A DNA stretch of 64,000 nucleotides, taken from assembly GCA_023630585.1 (NCBI GenBank), contig CM042565.1:13032013-13096012 (forward strand), written 5' to 3'. This DNA comes from Cranoglanis bouderius. Its lineage: Eukaryota; Chordata; Actinopteri; Siluriformes; Cranoglanididae. The position numbers and the translations under genes are program-made. The notes beneath the pieces were generated by a model. The model was given only the letters and a program-made list of their open reading frames with translations, was not told the origin of the DNA and did not search any database. Every line of letters begins with the position of its first letter. Positions within the stretch are counted from its first letter, which is position 1. Shown here piece after piece: positions 10,658-20,690 of this stretch.

Positions 10658-10751
<94 letters not shown>
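10575..10751. repeat. Facing (CA)n and (GT)n microsatellites forming an inverted repeat
   Basis: A 53-base AC run (10575-10627) is followed after 33 bases by a 91-base GT run (10661-10751). The two arms are complementary and could fold into a long imperfect hairpin. The pair lies about 340-500 bases upstream of the CD180 start codon. Confidence 0.97.
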
Positions 10752-10753
<2 letters not shown>

Positions 10754-11713
10754 GCCTCATGTCTCGCTCTGCTGTAGACCAAACTACCAACAGAGGGCAC
10801 GATCACATCGTCTTTCCTCTCGTCCTGTACAGGCTGTGAGCTGAGAGACCGTCTCAGTCCCACATTCCTTTGAGCTGACAGATAAAAAGGCCAGAAGTGA
10901 TCTTTAGCATATGAATAAAGAGAAACTTTTCAGGAGATCAGGCAGGGGAGCATGTTTACTGCAGCTAAAAGATTAATACAGAGTATATGGCTTGAGATTT
11001 AACAGCTTTATGTATTAATACCATTGGAGTTAATGGCTCTGTGTGATACACTGCGTATGCATTACATTAATCATTCGCTTCACTGAATGTAAATAGGGCT
11101 TCATATATTTGCATTACAATGTTTTTTCTGTAGGTGTGTGTATTTTTGTATGATTTATGCACATTTCGATTAAGCCTGATTTAGTCTACACAAATTCAGC
11201 CTGTTTCTCCAAAAAGAAGAAAAGGACAGAGTAAGAGGTACACTTAAAAAAAAAAAAAAAAAGTGAAAGTTAATTTCCATATGCATTCTGTCACTAAAAG
11301 AGCTTCAAGGAAGTGCAACATGGGACCCAAAAAGTAACCTAAACCAAAAGAAGTCACCTGAAAAATTCTAATGTTAACAAAAATGTGTAGAAATGTTGTG
11401 GACTATAGACTTCATTGTCAAGAATTGACAATTTTAGAATCAGTATCTCTTGTAGTAGCAAGCTGGCTTGAGTATCACGATTGAATTCATTTATTTTTGG
11501 TCACGTGATTGATCAAATGCAACAGAAATGAGGAGACGAGAAAGAAAAAGTCGTAAACTCTTAAAGGTCCAATATTTTTACTCTGAAAATTGTAGATTTA
11601 ACATTTAATCACTGGTGCAGCAACTCACTGTATAATCTAATGTAACAAATGATACAAAAATGTTTAGAATATTGACCCTTTAAACATCCAGGAAACATTA
11701 ACAGGTTCAGATA
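10752..11713. other. Unique non-coding sequence upstream of CD180
   Basis: AT-rich, no open frame with coding character, no transposon ends recognised. It contains an A-run at 11247-11263. Distal CD180 regulatory sequence could be here but nothing specific is visible. Confidence 0.5.
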
Positions 11714-12058
11714 CACAGTACTGTGCAAAAGTTTTAGGCACCCTATTTTTATTTGTACAAACTTTGTTATAGATTTTTTTTATTTTATGACTTTTACATT
11801 ATCAAGTCAGTACAAAAACATTTTAGATTCCCAAACATTAGTTTTCTAGCACAAAATTAAATGTTACAGAAAAATGTTTGTATGTCATTAAAGAAAGCAG
11901 CATATTACGTAAGAGACACTTTTCGAAAAACACAATGAAGGCTGCAAAAATTTTGCTGCAAAAATAAGAAGCAAGTCTCCAGAAGACCTGTGTCTGGTTC
12001 TGCAAGATGCTCAATAAAACTTACCGGCTCATTTCCTTATAAAACTGCACAAATTGTT
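11714..12058 (+). mobile_element. Truncated copy of a Tc1-type MITE (CAGTACTGTGCAAAAG family)
   Basis: The left terminus reads CAGTACTGTGCAAAAGTTTT, the same as the ends of the complete copies at 47708 and 55447. Internal sequence (for example the TTAGTTTTCTAGCACAAAAT stretch) aligns with those copies until about 12058, after which this copy diverges and has no right terminal repeat. No coding capacity. Confidence 0.8.
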
Positions 12059-12900
12059 CTACAGAGAGCCTCATCTTGCTAGCATGTGGGACTTTCTTGT
12101 ACTGAATTGGGAATGAAGAGAATGAAAGCCAGAAAAGAAAGAGTAAATAAGAAGAAGAGGAGAAGAGGAAGCAGAACTGTGGTGAGTGGTGGAGATAATC
12201 AAATAACGAAAGGATCACAACGGTAAGCTAAGCTAAAAAGTACTGTAATGTTAGTCCAACATCATTTTGGCAAGTTGACACTCGCTTTGGCACATAATTA
12301 TTTAATTATTTAGCTAGTTTTCTCAGTGGAATTTGTCATTTTGCTCAAATTGTTTTGATGACTCTGTCTTTTTAAAACTAGTATGAAAGTTAACGCTTTA
12401 CCAAAGGTGTTCTGATGTAATGATGATGGTTTATCTAATTGGGAAGCTTGATCTAGCACTACATCTAGCCTGAAGATTATAACCTAACACTTTCAGACAG
12501 TTCTCCTGATTCTTTATAAAGTAAAGAAGACAAAATCTAGGGCCCTTTGGTTTTCTCCTGCTTGAGGCCCCTGATGTCTGCAGAGACACCTCTGGTTATC
12601 CACTGCATTTGGACTCAAGTGCTTCAAATCTGTGTTAACATTTACCTTTATTCCCCCCCACCCTTCTTATAATTTCTCCATAGTACATGATCAGAAACAG
12701 ATGCCCTTATTCTCTCTTCCTGTAAAACACACAGTCACTGTATCTGTCCAGTGTCCTCAAAGTAGTTTAGTGTAACAGCATCCCACCTTTTTGTCGTGAC
12801 TCAAAAATCACGATCACCCTACAGCCAGGCGCCCACGTGCACTGCAGTCGTGACCATGCAGATACACTCCAGCCCACTTGTACTTACCATATTAGTAAGT

Positions 12901-12949
<49 letters not shown>

Positions 12950-13189
12950 AATGAAGTGGGACAGAAAAGTGATCTATTTCAGTACAAGTGTTCTGTTTTT
13001 TCAGCGATAATTTTGAGCAGGACGCACAACGATACCATTCTCTCAATTCAAACCTGATGAACAATGAACACCTCATTTGTAAACCTGCCATCCACTTTTC
13101 TATCCCTATTGGCTTAATGAGGAATAAAACACCTTTTTCCTGTGCAGTTATAGGAAACTAATCAAAAACAATGTGGCGTAATGAAGCAG
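12059..13189. other. Non-coding sequence with a (TC)n microsatellite
   Basis: No gene or complete transposon is supported. A TC run of about 40 bases lies at 12905-12944 and a C-run near 12652-12660. The frames crossing the TC run code Arg-Glu repeats and are artefacts. Confidence 0.5.
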
Positions 13190-13765
13190 ATTTACTGTTA
13201 CCACCTCAAAGTTGATTATTTTCCTATTGTTTTATTTCTCTTATAACACCGTAATCCTTTATTTATTTATTTATTATTAATTAAAGAACGTCATGTTGTA
13301 CTATTTATCATTTTATACTTATGCTTAATGTTGTGGATTGTCCAAGGAACAAGGTAGTTCCTGTTTCCAGCTATAAACAGTCATCTTATCAGCCTCTCTT
13401 TTTTCTCTCTCTCTGTTAAAGTTAATACAACAAAAAATATGCATCCCTACAGACATTCAAGACTTTCCTGTGTCGTAAAACTCAGTTGCAGCTTTACCGC
13501 TGACTGTTACAAAGCCCTGACACTGGAGACTCCTTCCTAAAATGCTAAATAAACATCTTACAGAAAAATACTCCATATCAACATATACACCCAATTTGTT
13601 TCATGAAGCGTCCGCTGTGAAAGTCCCTGTGTAACTTGTGACTATACAAATGACACCATTTTAGAACGAGTGCATTTAATATAAACCTGTGATTTGAATT
13701 ACTGTCAAAGCTGCGGTTATAGATAATTAATCAGATTGAAGAATTTAATAGTGCTGTGGTATAAA
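13190..13765 (+). repeat. Interspersed repeat family A, copy 1
   Basis: Family A is recognised by shared blocks: a TTGATTATTTTCCTAT start, a block like CACTGGAGACTCCTTCC followed by AAATAAACATCT, a GTAACTGTTACTA block, an AAACCTGTGATTT block, and an end near GAAAATTAATCA plus CTGTGGTATAA. It recurs at 18745, 28480, 29885, 32335, 40525, 43395, 45770, 50745, 59480 and 62085, in both orientations. It has no coding capacity and is probably a non-autonomous DNA transposon; I cannot name it. This copy includes most blocks in order but is strongly diverged. Confidence 0.6.
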
Positions 13766-14463
13766 TTATATGACTTGAGACACACCATTGATTAGGGAGA
13801 GATTTATGTTTGGGTAACAAATCATTGTTCAGGATTTATTTGAAGCTTTGCAGCAGGAATAGTTCATTTCTCCAGGCTCTTTTCACTCCTCATTTTTAGT
13901 TCATGTCATCACTTGCTCTAACTAAAGAGCTGTGTTTATCATCCCAAATTGCATACTAAGCTTAGCTAAATAATGCTTCATGTGCTGTTTCTTTATAATC
14001 CTCTATTAAGAAAGTATAGTACACAGTTTGAGAAGTGGTTTTCAATCACAGTGAGCAACTCAAATGAACAGAAAAGACACTAAAAAACGTCTCGGTGTTA
14101 TAGTCACTATGTAGGCCCTGTAATTCCATCCATGACACCTAGTCACACTTTAAAGCTGAATAACTAGGTCATGTGTGTGTCTGTTTTTTTTCTCCAGGAT
14201 GAGACTGGTGGGCCCCCTGTCTTCCCTCCTTAAAAACTTCTTACAGTTTAACCGTCGTATGTGTGAGACCGAGGTCTCTGGTATGAACAAAGACAAACAA
14301 CAGGCATCTTCTGACCTGCATTGCTAAAAGAAAAAGGACATCATACCACCCAATGTAAATCGTTCTCACACTCCTTTTCATTACAGTCCGGAATGCGCAG
14401 AATGAAATATGCATAATTCACCCTTTCTCCAATTTTACTACAGTCCAGTTTTACTGTTTTATA
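13766..14463. other. Non-coding sequence, including a candidate micro-ORF
   Basis: Mostly unique AT-rich sequence. The only notable item is the splice-acceptor-like tract and 42-codon frame annotated at 14199-14327. Confidence 0.5.
14199..14327 (+). CDS. Candidate 42-residue micro-ORF behind a splice-acceptor-like tract
   Basis: A T-rich tract ending TTTTTTTTCTCCAG (14184-14197) is followed one base later by an ATG opening a 42-codon frame that ends at TAA 14325-14327. The predicted peptide starts MRLVGPLSSLLKNFLQF and ends with KQQASSDLHC. Local GC and codon use are higher than the surrounding AT-rich DNA and no repeat signature overlaps it. It could be a small coding exon, an exon of a non-coding transcript, or chance. 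I recognise no family. Confidence 0.15.
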   Translation: MRLVGPLSSLLKNFLQFNRRMCETEVSGMNKDKQQASSDLHC

Positions 14464-16051
14464 CAGTCCCCTCTGAAACTATTGGAACGGCAAGGCCAAT
14501 TCAACTGTTTTTGCTGTAGACTGAAGACATTTGGGTTTGAGATCAAAAGATGAATATGAGAATTTAGAGGGTTCAGAATTTCATCTTTTATTTCCTGGTA
14601 TTTATATGTAGATGTGTTAACCAACATAGAAAATAGCACATTTTTGTATCATACCACCCAAATTGTAGGTGAGCAAAAATATTGGAACCTGTGACTGACA
14701 GGTGTTTCGTGTTACCGAGGTGTGTCCTGTTAGATTGATTGTTTAAACAATAAATAGCTCAGAACATCTACTCTTGGTTTTAGCCTTCAGTTTCACCGTG
14801 AAGACTGCATCTGTTGTTAAAAAGGATAAGCCAACATGAAGATCAGAGAGCTGTCTATGGGAGAAAAGCAAGACATTTTGAACCTGAGAAAAGAGGGAAA
14901 AATCAATCAGAAGCACTGCACAAACATTGGGCATAGCCAATACAACAATTTGGAACGTCCTAAAAAAGAAAGAAACCACTGGTGTACTGAGCAACAGACA
15001 CCAAATGGGTCGGCCAAGGAAAACAACAGTTGATGACAGACACATTGTGAGAGCTGTGAAGAAAAAACAAAAACAACAGTCAATGACATCACCAACAACC
15101 TCCACAGGGCAGGGGTGAAGGTATCACAATCCACAGTTTGAAGAAGACTTCGAGAGCAGAAATATAGAGGCCATATCACAAGATGCAAACCACTCATCAG
15201 CAGTAAGAATCAGAAAGCCAGATTGGATTTCGCAAAGAAATACAGAGATGAGCCACAAAAGTTCTGGAGTGTGGAGAAAGAAAGGACCTGCTCATGATCC
15301 AAAACATACAAGCTCGTCTGTGAAACATGGTGGAGGAAGTGTTATGACTTGGGCTTGCATGGCTGCTTCTGGAACACTCACTAATCTTTACTGATGATGT
15401 AACTCATAACGGTAGCAGCAGAATGAATTCAGAAGTTTACAGGAACATTTTGTCTTCCAATTTACAGAGAAATGCCTCCAAAATAATCGAGAGGAACTTC
15501 ATCATGCAGCAAGACAATGATTCAAAACACACTGCCAACTCAACAAAGGACTTTATCAGGGGGGAAAAGTGGAAGGTTTTAGACTGGCCAATCAATCACC
15601 AGACCTTAACTGAGTTGAGCAGCATTTCACCTCTTGTAGAAAAGACTGAACGGAGAGACCACCCAAAACAAACAACAACTGAAAGAGGCTGCAGTAAAAG
15701 TCTGGAAAAGCATCACAAAAGAAGAAACCAACAATTTGGTGATGTCAAGGAGTTGCAGGCTTGATGCAGTTATTGCAAGCAAGGGATATGCAACCAAATA
15801 TTAAGTGTTATTTACTTTAATTTACTTCAAGTCTGGTCTGTTCTTATACCTTTGCTCACCTAAAGTTGGGTGGTCTGATACAAAAGGTTATATGTTTTAT
15901 GTTGTTTAACACCTCTAGATGTAAATACCAGGGGGGAAAAGCTGAAACTCTCATCACATATCCATATTTTCATCTCAAACCCAAGTGTCTTTGGTGTATA
16001 GCACAAACAAATTAATTGACTTTGCCGTTCCAATAGTTTCAGAGGGGACTG
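14464..16051 (+). mobile_element. Tc1-like transposon with long (about 210-230 bp) terminal inverted repeats, inactive
   Basis: Ends read CAGTCCCCTCTGAAACTATT and its complement, each flanked by the target dinucleotide TA (14462-14463 and 16052-16053). The inverted similarity extends inward to about 14690 and 15830, including a shared GGTATTTA...GTAGATGTGTTAA block and a TGAGCAAA block. Between them lies a degraded transposase. The element is about 1590 bp, a normal full length for this class. Confidence 0.92.
14836..15764 (+). pseudogene. Tc1/mariner transposase pseudogene
   Basis: The frame opening at 14836 (MKIRELSMGEKQDILNLRKE) is the usual start of a Tc1-type paired-like DNA-binding domain, but the reading shifts frame within about 30 codons. 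The frame at 14927-15118 carries TTIWNVLKKKETTGV and a GRPRKTT motif. The frame at 15423-15764 carries MQQDNDSKHTAN, holding the second catalytic Asp, and WKVLDWP, then shifts again before the third acidic residue. At least three frameshifts and internal stops are present, so no active protein can be made. Confidence 0.9.
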
Positions 16052-16375
16052 TATGTATATCAGCCACTCCTCTATACACCCAAAACACACTCACGAACTC
16101 ATATCAAGGTAAGCTGGTTAAGATGACCCATTGAAAAGATAATAAACATTACCATAATAAACATTATGTGGCATCAGCAAGTCTGGCTTGGTTCCCCAGA
16201 TACAATTAGGAGTGATTTTTTTTTTTTGTGTGGAGAAAATCATTCCCACAGGCCTGAGGCGACTGTTTGGGTTCATCTCCAAGGACGCTTCAGAGATAGA
16301 TGTGGTTTGTTGTGTGTGCTCGGAAATATTTGACTGCAAACATTATCGAATAGACGAAGTTTATTTCCTGAATTT
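16052..16375. other. Non-coding sequence between a Tc1 relic and a SINE
   Basis: No gene is supported. A T-run is at 16218-16227. Confidence 0.45.
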
Positions 16376-16690
16376 GCCTCACAGCTCCAGGATCCCTGGT
16401 TTGTATCTGAGCTCAGGTTACTGTCTGTGATGGGTTTTGCATGTTCTACCCATGTCCATGTGGGTTTCCTCCAGGGCTCACTCTCTAAAAACATAACTGT
16501 AGGTGGATTGACTTCGCTAAATTACCCCTAGGTGTGAGTGTGTGTGTGTGTATGGTGTTGTGTTGATGGACTAGCGTCCAATTCGGGGTAAAGTCACTAG
16601 GCCTTGTGCCTAGTGTTCCTGGGATTAGCTCCGGATCCGCCATGACCCTGACCCTGATGGATAAAGCACTCACTGAAGACGAATGAAAAA
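16376..16690 (+). repeat. V-SINE-like element, copy 1
   Basis: The body resembles vertebrate V-SINEs (Mermaid/Merman type): a CTCACAGCTCCAGGATCCC block, a CATGTGGGTTTCCTCC block, AAATTACCCCTAGGTGTGAG, and the 3' end GATAAAGCACTCACTGAAGA plus GAATGAA. The same 3' end ends the copy at 62990-63213. The tRNA-like head is degraded. Confidence 0.7.
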
Positions 16691-17258
16691 GGATGAATAT
16701 AATATTATGGAACCTTGAACATACTGTTAATCAGAAACAAATACCACACAACAGCCGATAAAGAGGAGAACAGCATGGGTCCATCGCCTCTTCTATTAAA
16801 TCCAGCTTCAGTTTTTGTCCATTTCATGTCCTTCACATTCATCCTATCTATCTATATCAGCTTCAACTCCTCTTCACACCGATTCTACAAGTCTGTGGAA
16901 TCCAAAAACTTTCCTTTCTTCCAATAATATTCCCTCAGTCACTGTCATCACTCCACAATCTCCCATAGGTGTTCAATTGGGTGGAGATCCATTGACTGTG
17001 GAGGCCATAGCATACAATTTGTACCATTTTTTTTTTTTTTTTATCCTCATCAAACCATTCAGTGAGTCCTCATGTCCTGTGGATGTGATCCTGGAAGAGA
17101 CCACACCCATTAATAATAGAAATTTTTATAAGACTACGCCCCTCAATAGGTCCACTGCAATGGTATTGGTGTGATTAAAATAATGTGAACAAACATAATA
17201 ATAAACATGTTTGTTTTATTTGTCTACATTGTCTTCAGTAAGCTCTTTTTTTCCATTT
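16691..17258. other. Non-coding sequence with a possible old transposon scrap
   Basis: The stretch around 16965-17010 (GTTCAATTGGGTGGAGATCC, then GACTGTGGAGGCC) resembles the reverse complement of a Tc1-type transposase segment, but too little remains to define an element. A T-run lies at 17025-17042. Confidence 0.4.
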
Positions 17259-17412
17259 TGAGCTCGGTTACTCCTTGTGTGTTGGTTCTCTGGTTTTCTC
17301 CCACCTCCCAAAAACATGCATTAGTGACTCTAAATTGCCCCTAGGTATGAATGTGTGTGTTTGGACTTGCAGTGTATTCCTGCCTCACGTCCAGTGTTCC
17401 CAGGACAGAACA
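17259..17412 (+). repeat. V-SINE-like fragment
   Basis: Only the middle of the element is present: CTCTGGTTTTCTCCCACC, then CTAAATTGCCCCTAGGTATG, then CAGTGTTCCCAGGACA. Head and 3' tail are missing. Confidence 0.6.
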
Positions 17413-17453
17413 AACTATGTGTTGTAATATTGTAATTCATGACCCTTATTATA

Positions 17454-17875
17454 CAGTCAGGTCCATAAGTATTTGGACTATGACACAATTTTTGTAGTTT
17501 TGCCTCTGTACACCACCACAATGGATTTGAAATGACGCAATCCAGATGTGATTGAAGTGTAATTGAAAAGTAATTGAAAAGTAATTGGACAGTTTACTGA
17601 TGGTTGGTGTTATGACGACAAGGCAGTGTTATGGTATGGGCATGTAAGGCTGCCAATGGAACTGGGTCACTGGTGTTTATTGAACTGCAAAGGATTTGCT
17701 TCCAAGTATTAAAAATAATCCTAATATTTATGATTGTGTTAGTTTGTCCAATTACTTTTGAGCCTGGAGGGACTGTGAAAAATGGCTATAATTCCTAAAC
17801 AGTGCAACAATGCAATATTTTCATTAAACCCCTTGAATTAAATCTGAAAGTCTACACTTCAATCACATGATCACA
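17454..17875 (+). mobile_element. Internally deleted Tc1-like element, right end lost
   Basis: The left terminus CAGTCAGGTCCATAAGTATT, preceded by TA, is a familiar teleost Tc1 end. Internal pieces (GGTATGGGCATGTAAGGCTG, CCAATTACTTTTGAGCC) match the middle and 3' part of such elements. Most transposase sequence is deleted and the right terminal repeat is not found before 17875. Confidence 0.75.
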
Positions 17876-18234
17876 TGGTGATTAATCAGTTTATCAGCTT
17901 ACCCTCTAAATGTTTACACTGTGCAACACACTTTCACTTTTGGAATTTCATAAGCTGATAAGGCAGAAAAAAGGATCACTTCTCTGTGGTATTTGTGTAT
18001 AAAGGCAGTTCTCAGACAGTGAACGGTCTGACACAGTTCTGTTGAACGCTAGGCAATCTGAGAAGCACATAAATCCTCTCAGACCTGTTTTAACTTCAGT
18101 TGCAATTAGTTCAAGTACATTTTGTGACTTGTGCAAGGGCCAGACCTCAGCCCCATAGCCCCTAAACGTTATGTTGCAATTAATTATCAAAGCCTCATCT
18201 TTAAATGTGAAACCTCTGGCCAGTTGACACGAAT
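17876..18234. other. Non-coding sequence
   Basis: No gene, repeat or signal was recognised here. Confidence 0.45.
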
Positions 18235-18258
18235 GGAAAAAGAACAAATGTAGCAAGA

Positions 18259-18310
18259 TGGGGTTTGGGGGTGTGGGGGGGGGGGGGTGGGGGGGGAGTG
18301 GGGGTGGGGG
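18259..18310 (+). repeat. Extreme G-run with G-quadruplex potential
   Basis: A 52-base stretch is almost entirely G on the + strand with single T or A breaks, including a run of more than ten Gs. It offers many ways to form a four-stranded G-quadruplex. It is not part of a recognised transposon. The complementary frame gives a Pro-rich peptide that is not a gene. Confidence 0.9.
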
Positions 18311-18376
18311 AACTTGAGTTAACACTTTGTTTGAAATAAGAAGTGAAGGAGAAAAGGGCTGATTAAAGCTGTTCGT

Positions 18377-18418
<42 letters not shown>

Positions 18419-18596
18419 TTCACCCGAGTGCTCAGAGAGTGCTGACAACATGAAAACTTTCCAGACGCTTTTATTTATTTATTTATTTAAAAAAAATTAA
18501 ATAAAAAACCAATTGTAATTTCTGGATGGGTGAAATGTCCCTGTTACATATTCGTATCATTAACATTATTGAACATTTGGTCCATATAAAGGGATA

Positions 18597-18637
<41 letters not shown>
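18377..18637. repeat. Second facing pair of GT and AC microsatellites
   Basis: A GT run (18381-18417) and an AC run (18600-18637) are separated by about 180 bases and are mutually complementary. A (TTTA)n tract lies at 18471-18488. Confidence 0.9.
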
Positions 18638-18639
<2 letters not shown>

Positions 18640-19050
18640 CATTTCTCCAGAGGCAGAATTCTCCAAATCTCCCTCCCGCCCCCTCGTCCACTGTTTATCT
18701 TAGGATTCAGAGCAGCAGAACTTTTCCCTTTTTTTTGTCTTGTCATGGCCTCTCTGTTTATTAGATGTTACGTTCATCCTGTGATTTGTGACAAGTGAAG
18801 ACATGCCCTGAAGTTAATAAGACAGAAAAAAGAAGCTCATCAAACTCCAAAGCCCTCAAAGTGTCTGAACTTGAATCTACAGCTTTACCACGGACTGCTT
18901 TCAAAGCACTGAAACTGGAGACTCCTTCCAGCAATACTAACATCTCCTTATAGACCCATGATTACACACTTTTTAAAATCAGTGTACAGTATGTTGACTG
19001 TCCACCATAAAAAGTCCTTGTGTAACTGTTACTACAGAAATGACGATGTA

Positions 19051-20600
19051 CAGCCGTGGCCAAAAGTTTTGAGAATGACACAAATATTAATTTTCACAAA
19101 GTCTACTGCTTCAGTATTTTTAGATCTTTTTGTCAGATGTTACTAACTGTTACTGAAGTATAATCACAAGCATTTCATAAGTGTCAATGGCTTTTATTGA
19201 CAATTACATGAAGTTTATGCAAAGAGTCAATATTTGTTGACCCTTCTTTTTCAAGACCTCTGCAATTCGCCCTGGCATGCTGTCAATCAACTTCTGGGCC
19301 ACATCCTGACTGATGGCAGCCCATTCTTGCATAATCACTGCTTGGAGTTTGTGGGTTTTTGTTTGTCCACCCGCCTCTTGAGGATTGACCACAAATTCTC
19401 AGTGGGATTAAGTTCTGGGGAGTTTCCTGGCCATGGACCCAAAATGTTGATGTTTTGTTCCCCGAGCCACTTCGTTATCACTTTTGCCTTGTGGCAAGGT
19501 GCCCCATCATGCTGGAAAAGGCATTGTTCGTCACCAAACTGTTCTTGGATGGTTGGGAGAAGTTGCTCTCTGAGGATGTTTTTGTACCATTCTTTATTCA
19601 TGGCTGTGTTCTTAGGCAAAATTGTGAGTGAGCCCACTCGCTTGGCTGAGAAGCAACCCCACACATGAGTGGTCTCAGGATGCTTTACTGTTGGCATGAC
19701 ACAGGACTGATGGTAGCGCTCACCTTTTCTTCTCCGGACAAGCTTTTTTCCAGATGCCCCAAACAATCGGAAAGGGGATTCATCAGAGAAAATGACATTA
19801 CCCCAGTCCTCAGCATTCCAATCCCTGTACTTTTTGCAGAATAGCAGTCTGTCCCTGATGTTTTTCCTGGAGAGAAGTGGCTTCTTTGCTGCCCTTCTTG
19901 ACACCAGGCCATCCTCCAAAAGTCTTCGCCTTACTGTGCGTGCAGACGCACTCACACCTGCCTGCTGCCATTCCTGAGCAAGCTCTGCACTGGTGGTGCC
20001 CCGATCCCGCAGCTGAATCAACTTTAGGAGACGGTCCTGGTGCTTGCTGGACTTTCTTGGGTGCCCTGAAGCCTTCTTCACAACAGTTGAACCTCTCTCC
20101 TTGAAGGTCTTGATGATCCGATAAATGGTTGATTTAGGTGCAATCTTACTAGCAGCAATATCCTTGCCTGTGAATCCCTTTTTGTGCAAAGCAATGATGG
20201 CTGCACGTGTTTCCTTGCAGGTAACCATAGTTAACAGAGAGAAACAATAATTTCAAGCACCACCCTCCTTTTAAAGCTTCCAGTCTGTTATTCTAACTCA
20301 ATCAGCATGACAGAGTGATCTCCAGCCTTGTCCTCGTTAACACTCTCACCTGTGTTAACGAGAGAATCACTGACATGATGTCAGCTGGTCCTTTTGTGGA
20401 AGGGCTGAAATGCAGTGGACATGTTTTTTGGGATTAAGTTCATTTTCATGGCAAAGAGGGACTTTGAAATTAATTGCAATTCATCTGATCACTCTTCATA
20501 ACATTCTGGAGTATATGCAAATTGCCATCATAAAAACTGAGGCAGCAGACTTTGTAAAAATTAATATTTGTGTCATTCTCAAAACTTTTGGCCACGGCTG
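19051..20600 (-). mobile_element. Nearly intact Tc1-like transposon
   Basis: Perfect outer inverted repeats CAGCCGTGGCCAAAAGTTTT are flanked by TA at 19049-19050 and 20601-20602. Similarity between the two ends extends about 65-70 bases. Length is 1550 bp and the transposase is on the - strand. The good preservation and the clean insertion into a family A copy make it one of the youngest autonomous-type insertions in the window. Confidence 0.95.
19204..20228 (-). pseudogene. Tc1-like transposase with one frameshift near its C-terminus
   Basis: The frame from 20228 to 19335 gives 297 residues starting MVTCKETRAAIIALHKKG. The N-terminal half is a helix-turn-helix DNA-binding domain (residues about 5-110). 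The DDE catalytic residues are visible: D149 in FSDESPF, D241 in FQHDGAPCH and E277 in NPTENLW. By my count 35 residues separate D241 and E277, that is DD35E spacing. The frame stops after KPTNSKQ, and the expected last 50-60 residues (EWAAISQDVAQKLIDSMPGR onward) continue in another frame to 19204. A short deletion around 19350-19365 explains this. The protein cuts and pastes the element at TA sites in the nucleus; this copy would make a truncated form. Confidence 0.9.
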
Positions 20601-20690
20601 TATCAAAGCAAGTGCATTGGTTATGGTTGCTGTTATAGAAAATTAATCGACCCCTTCTGACCAATCAGAATCGAGAACGATGTGCTTCTG

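Larger units (their letters stand above)
18745..20690 (+). repeat. Family A copy 2, split by a Tc1-like insertion
   Basis: The left part (18745-19050) carries the CACTGGAGACTCC-type block (here GAAACTGGAGACTCCTTCC) and the GTAACTGTTACTACAGAAATGA block. The right part (20601-20690) resumes with GCATTGG, GCTGTTATAGAAAATTAATC and GACCAATCAGAATC. Comparison with the uninterrupted copy at 28480-28770 shows the two parts join exactly at the TA used by the insertion. Confidence 0.7.

Noticed and set aside
10402..10863. Frames with Thr-His or Cys-Val repeats of up to 153 codons
   Set aside because: They only read through the (CA)n/(GT)n microsatellites.
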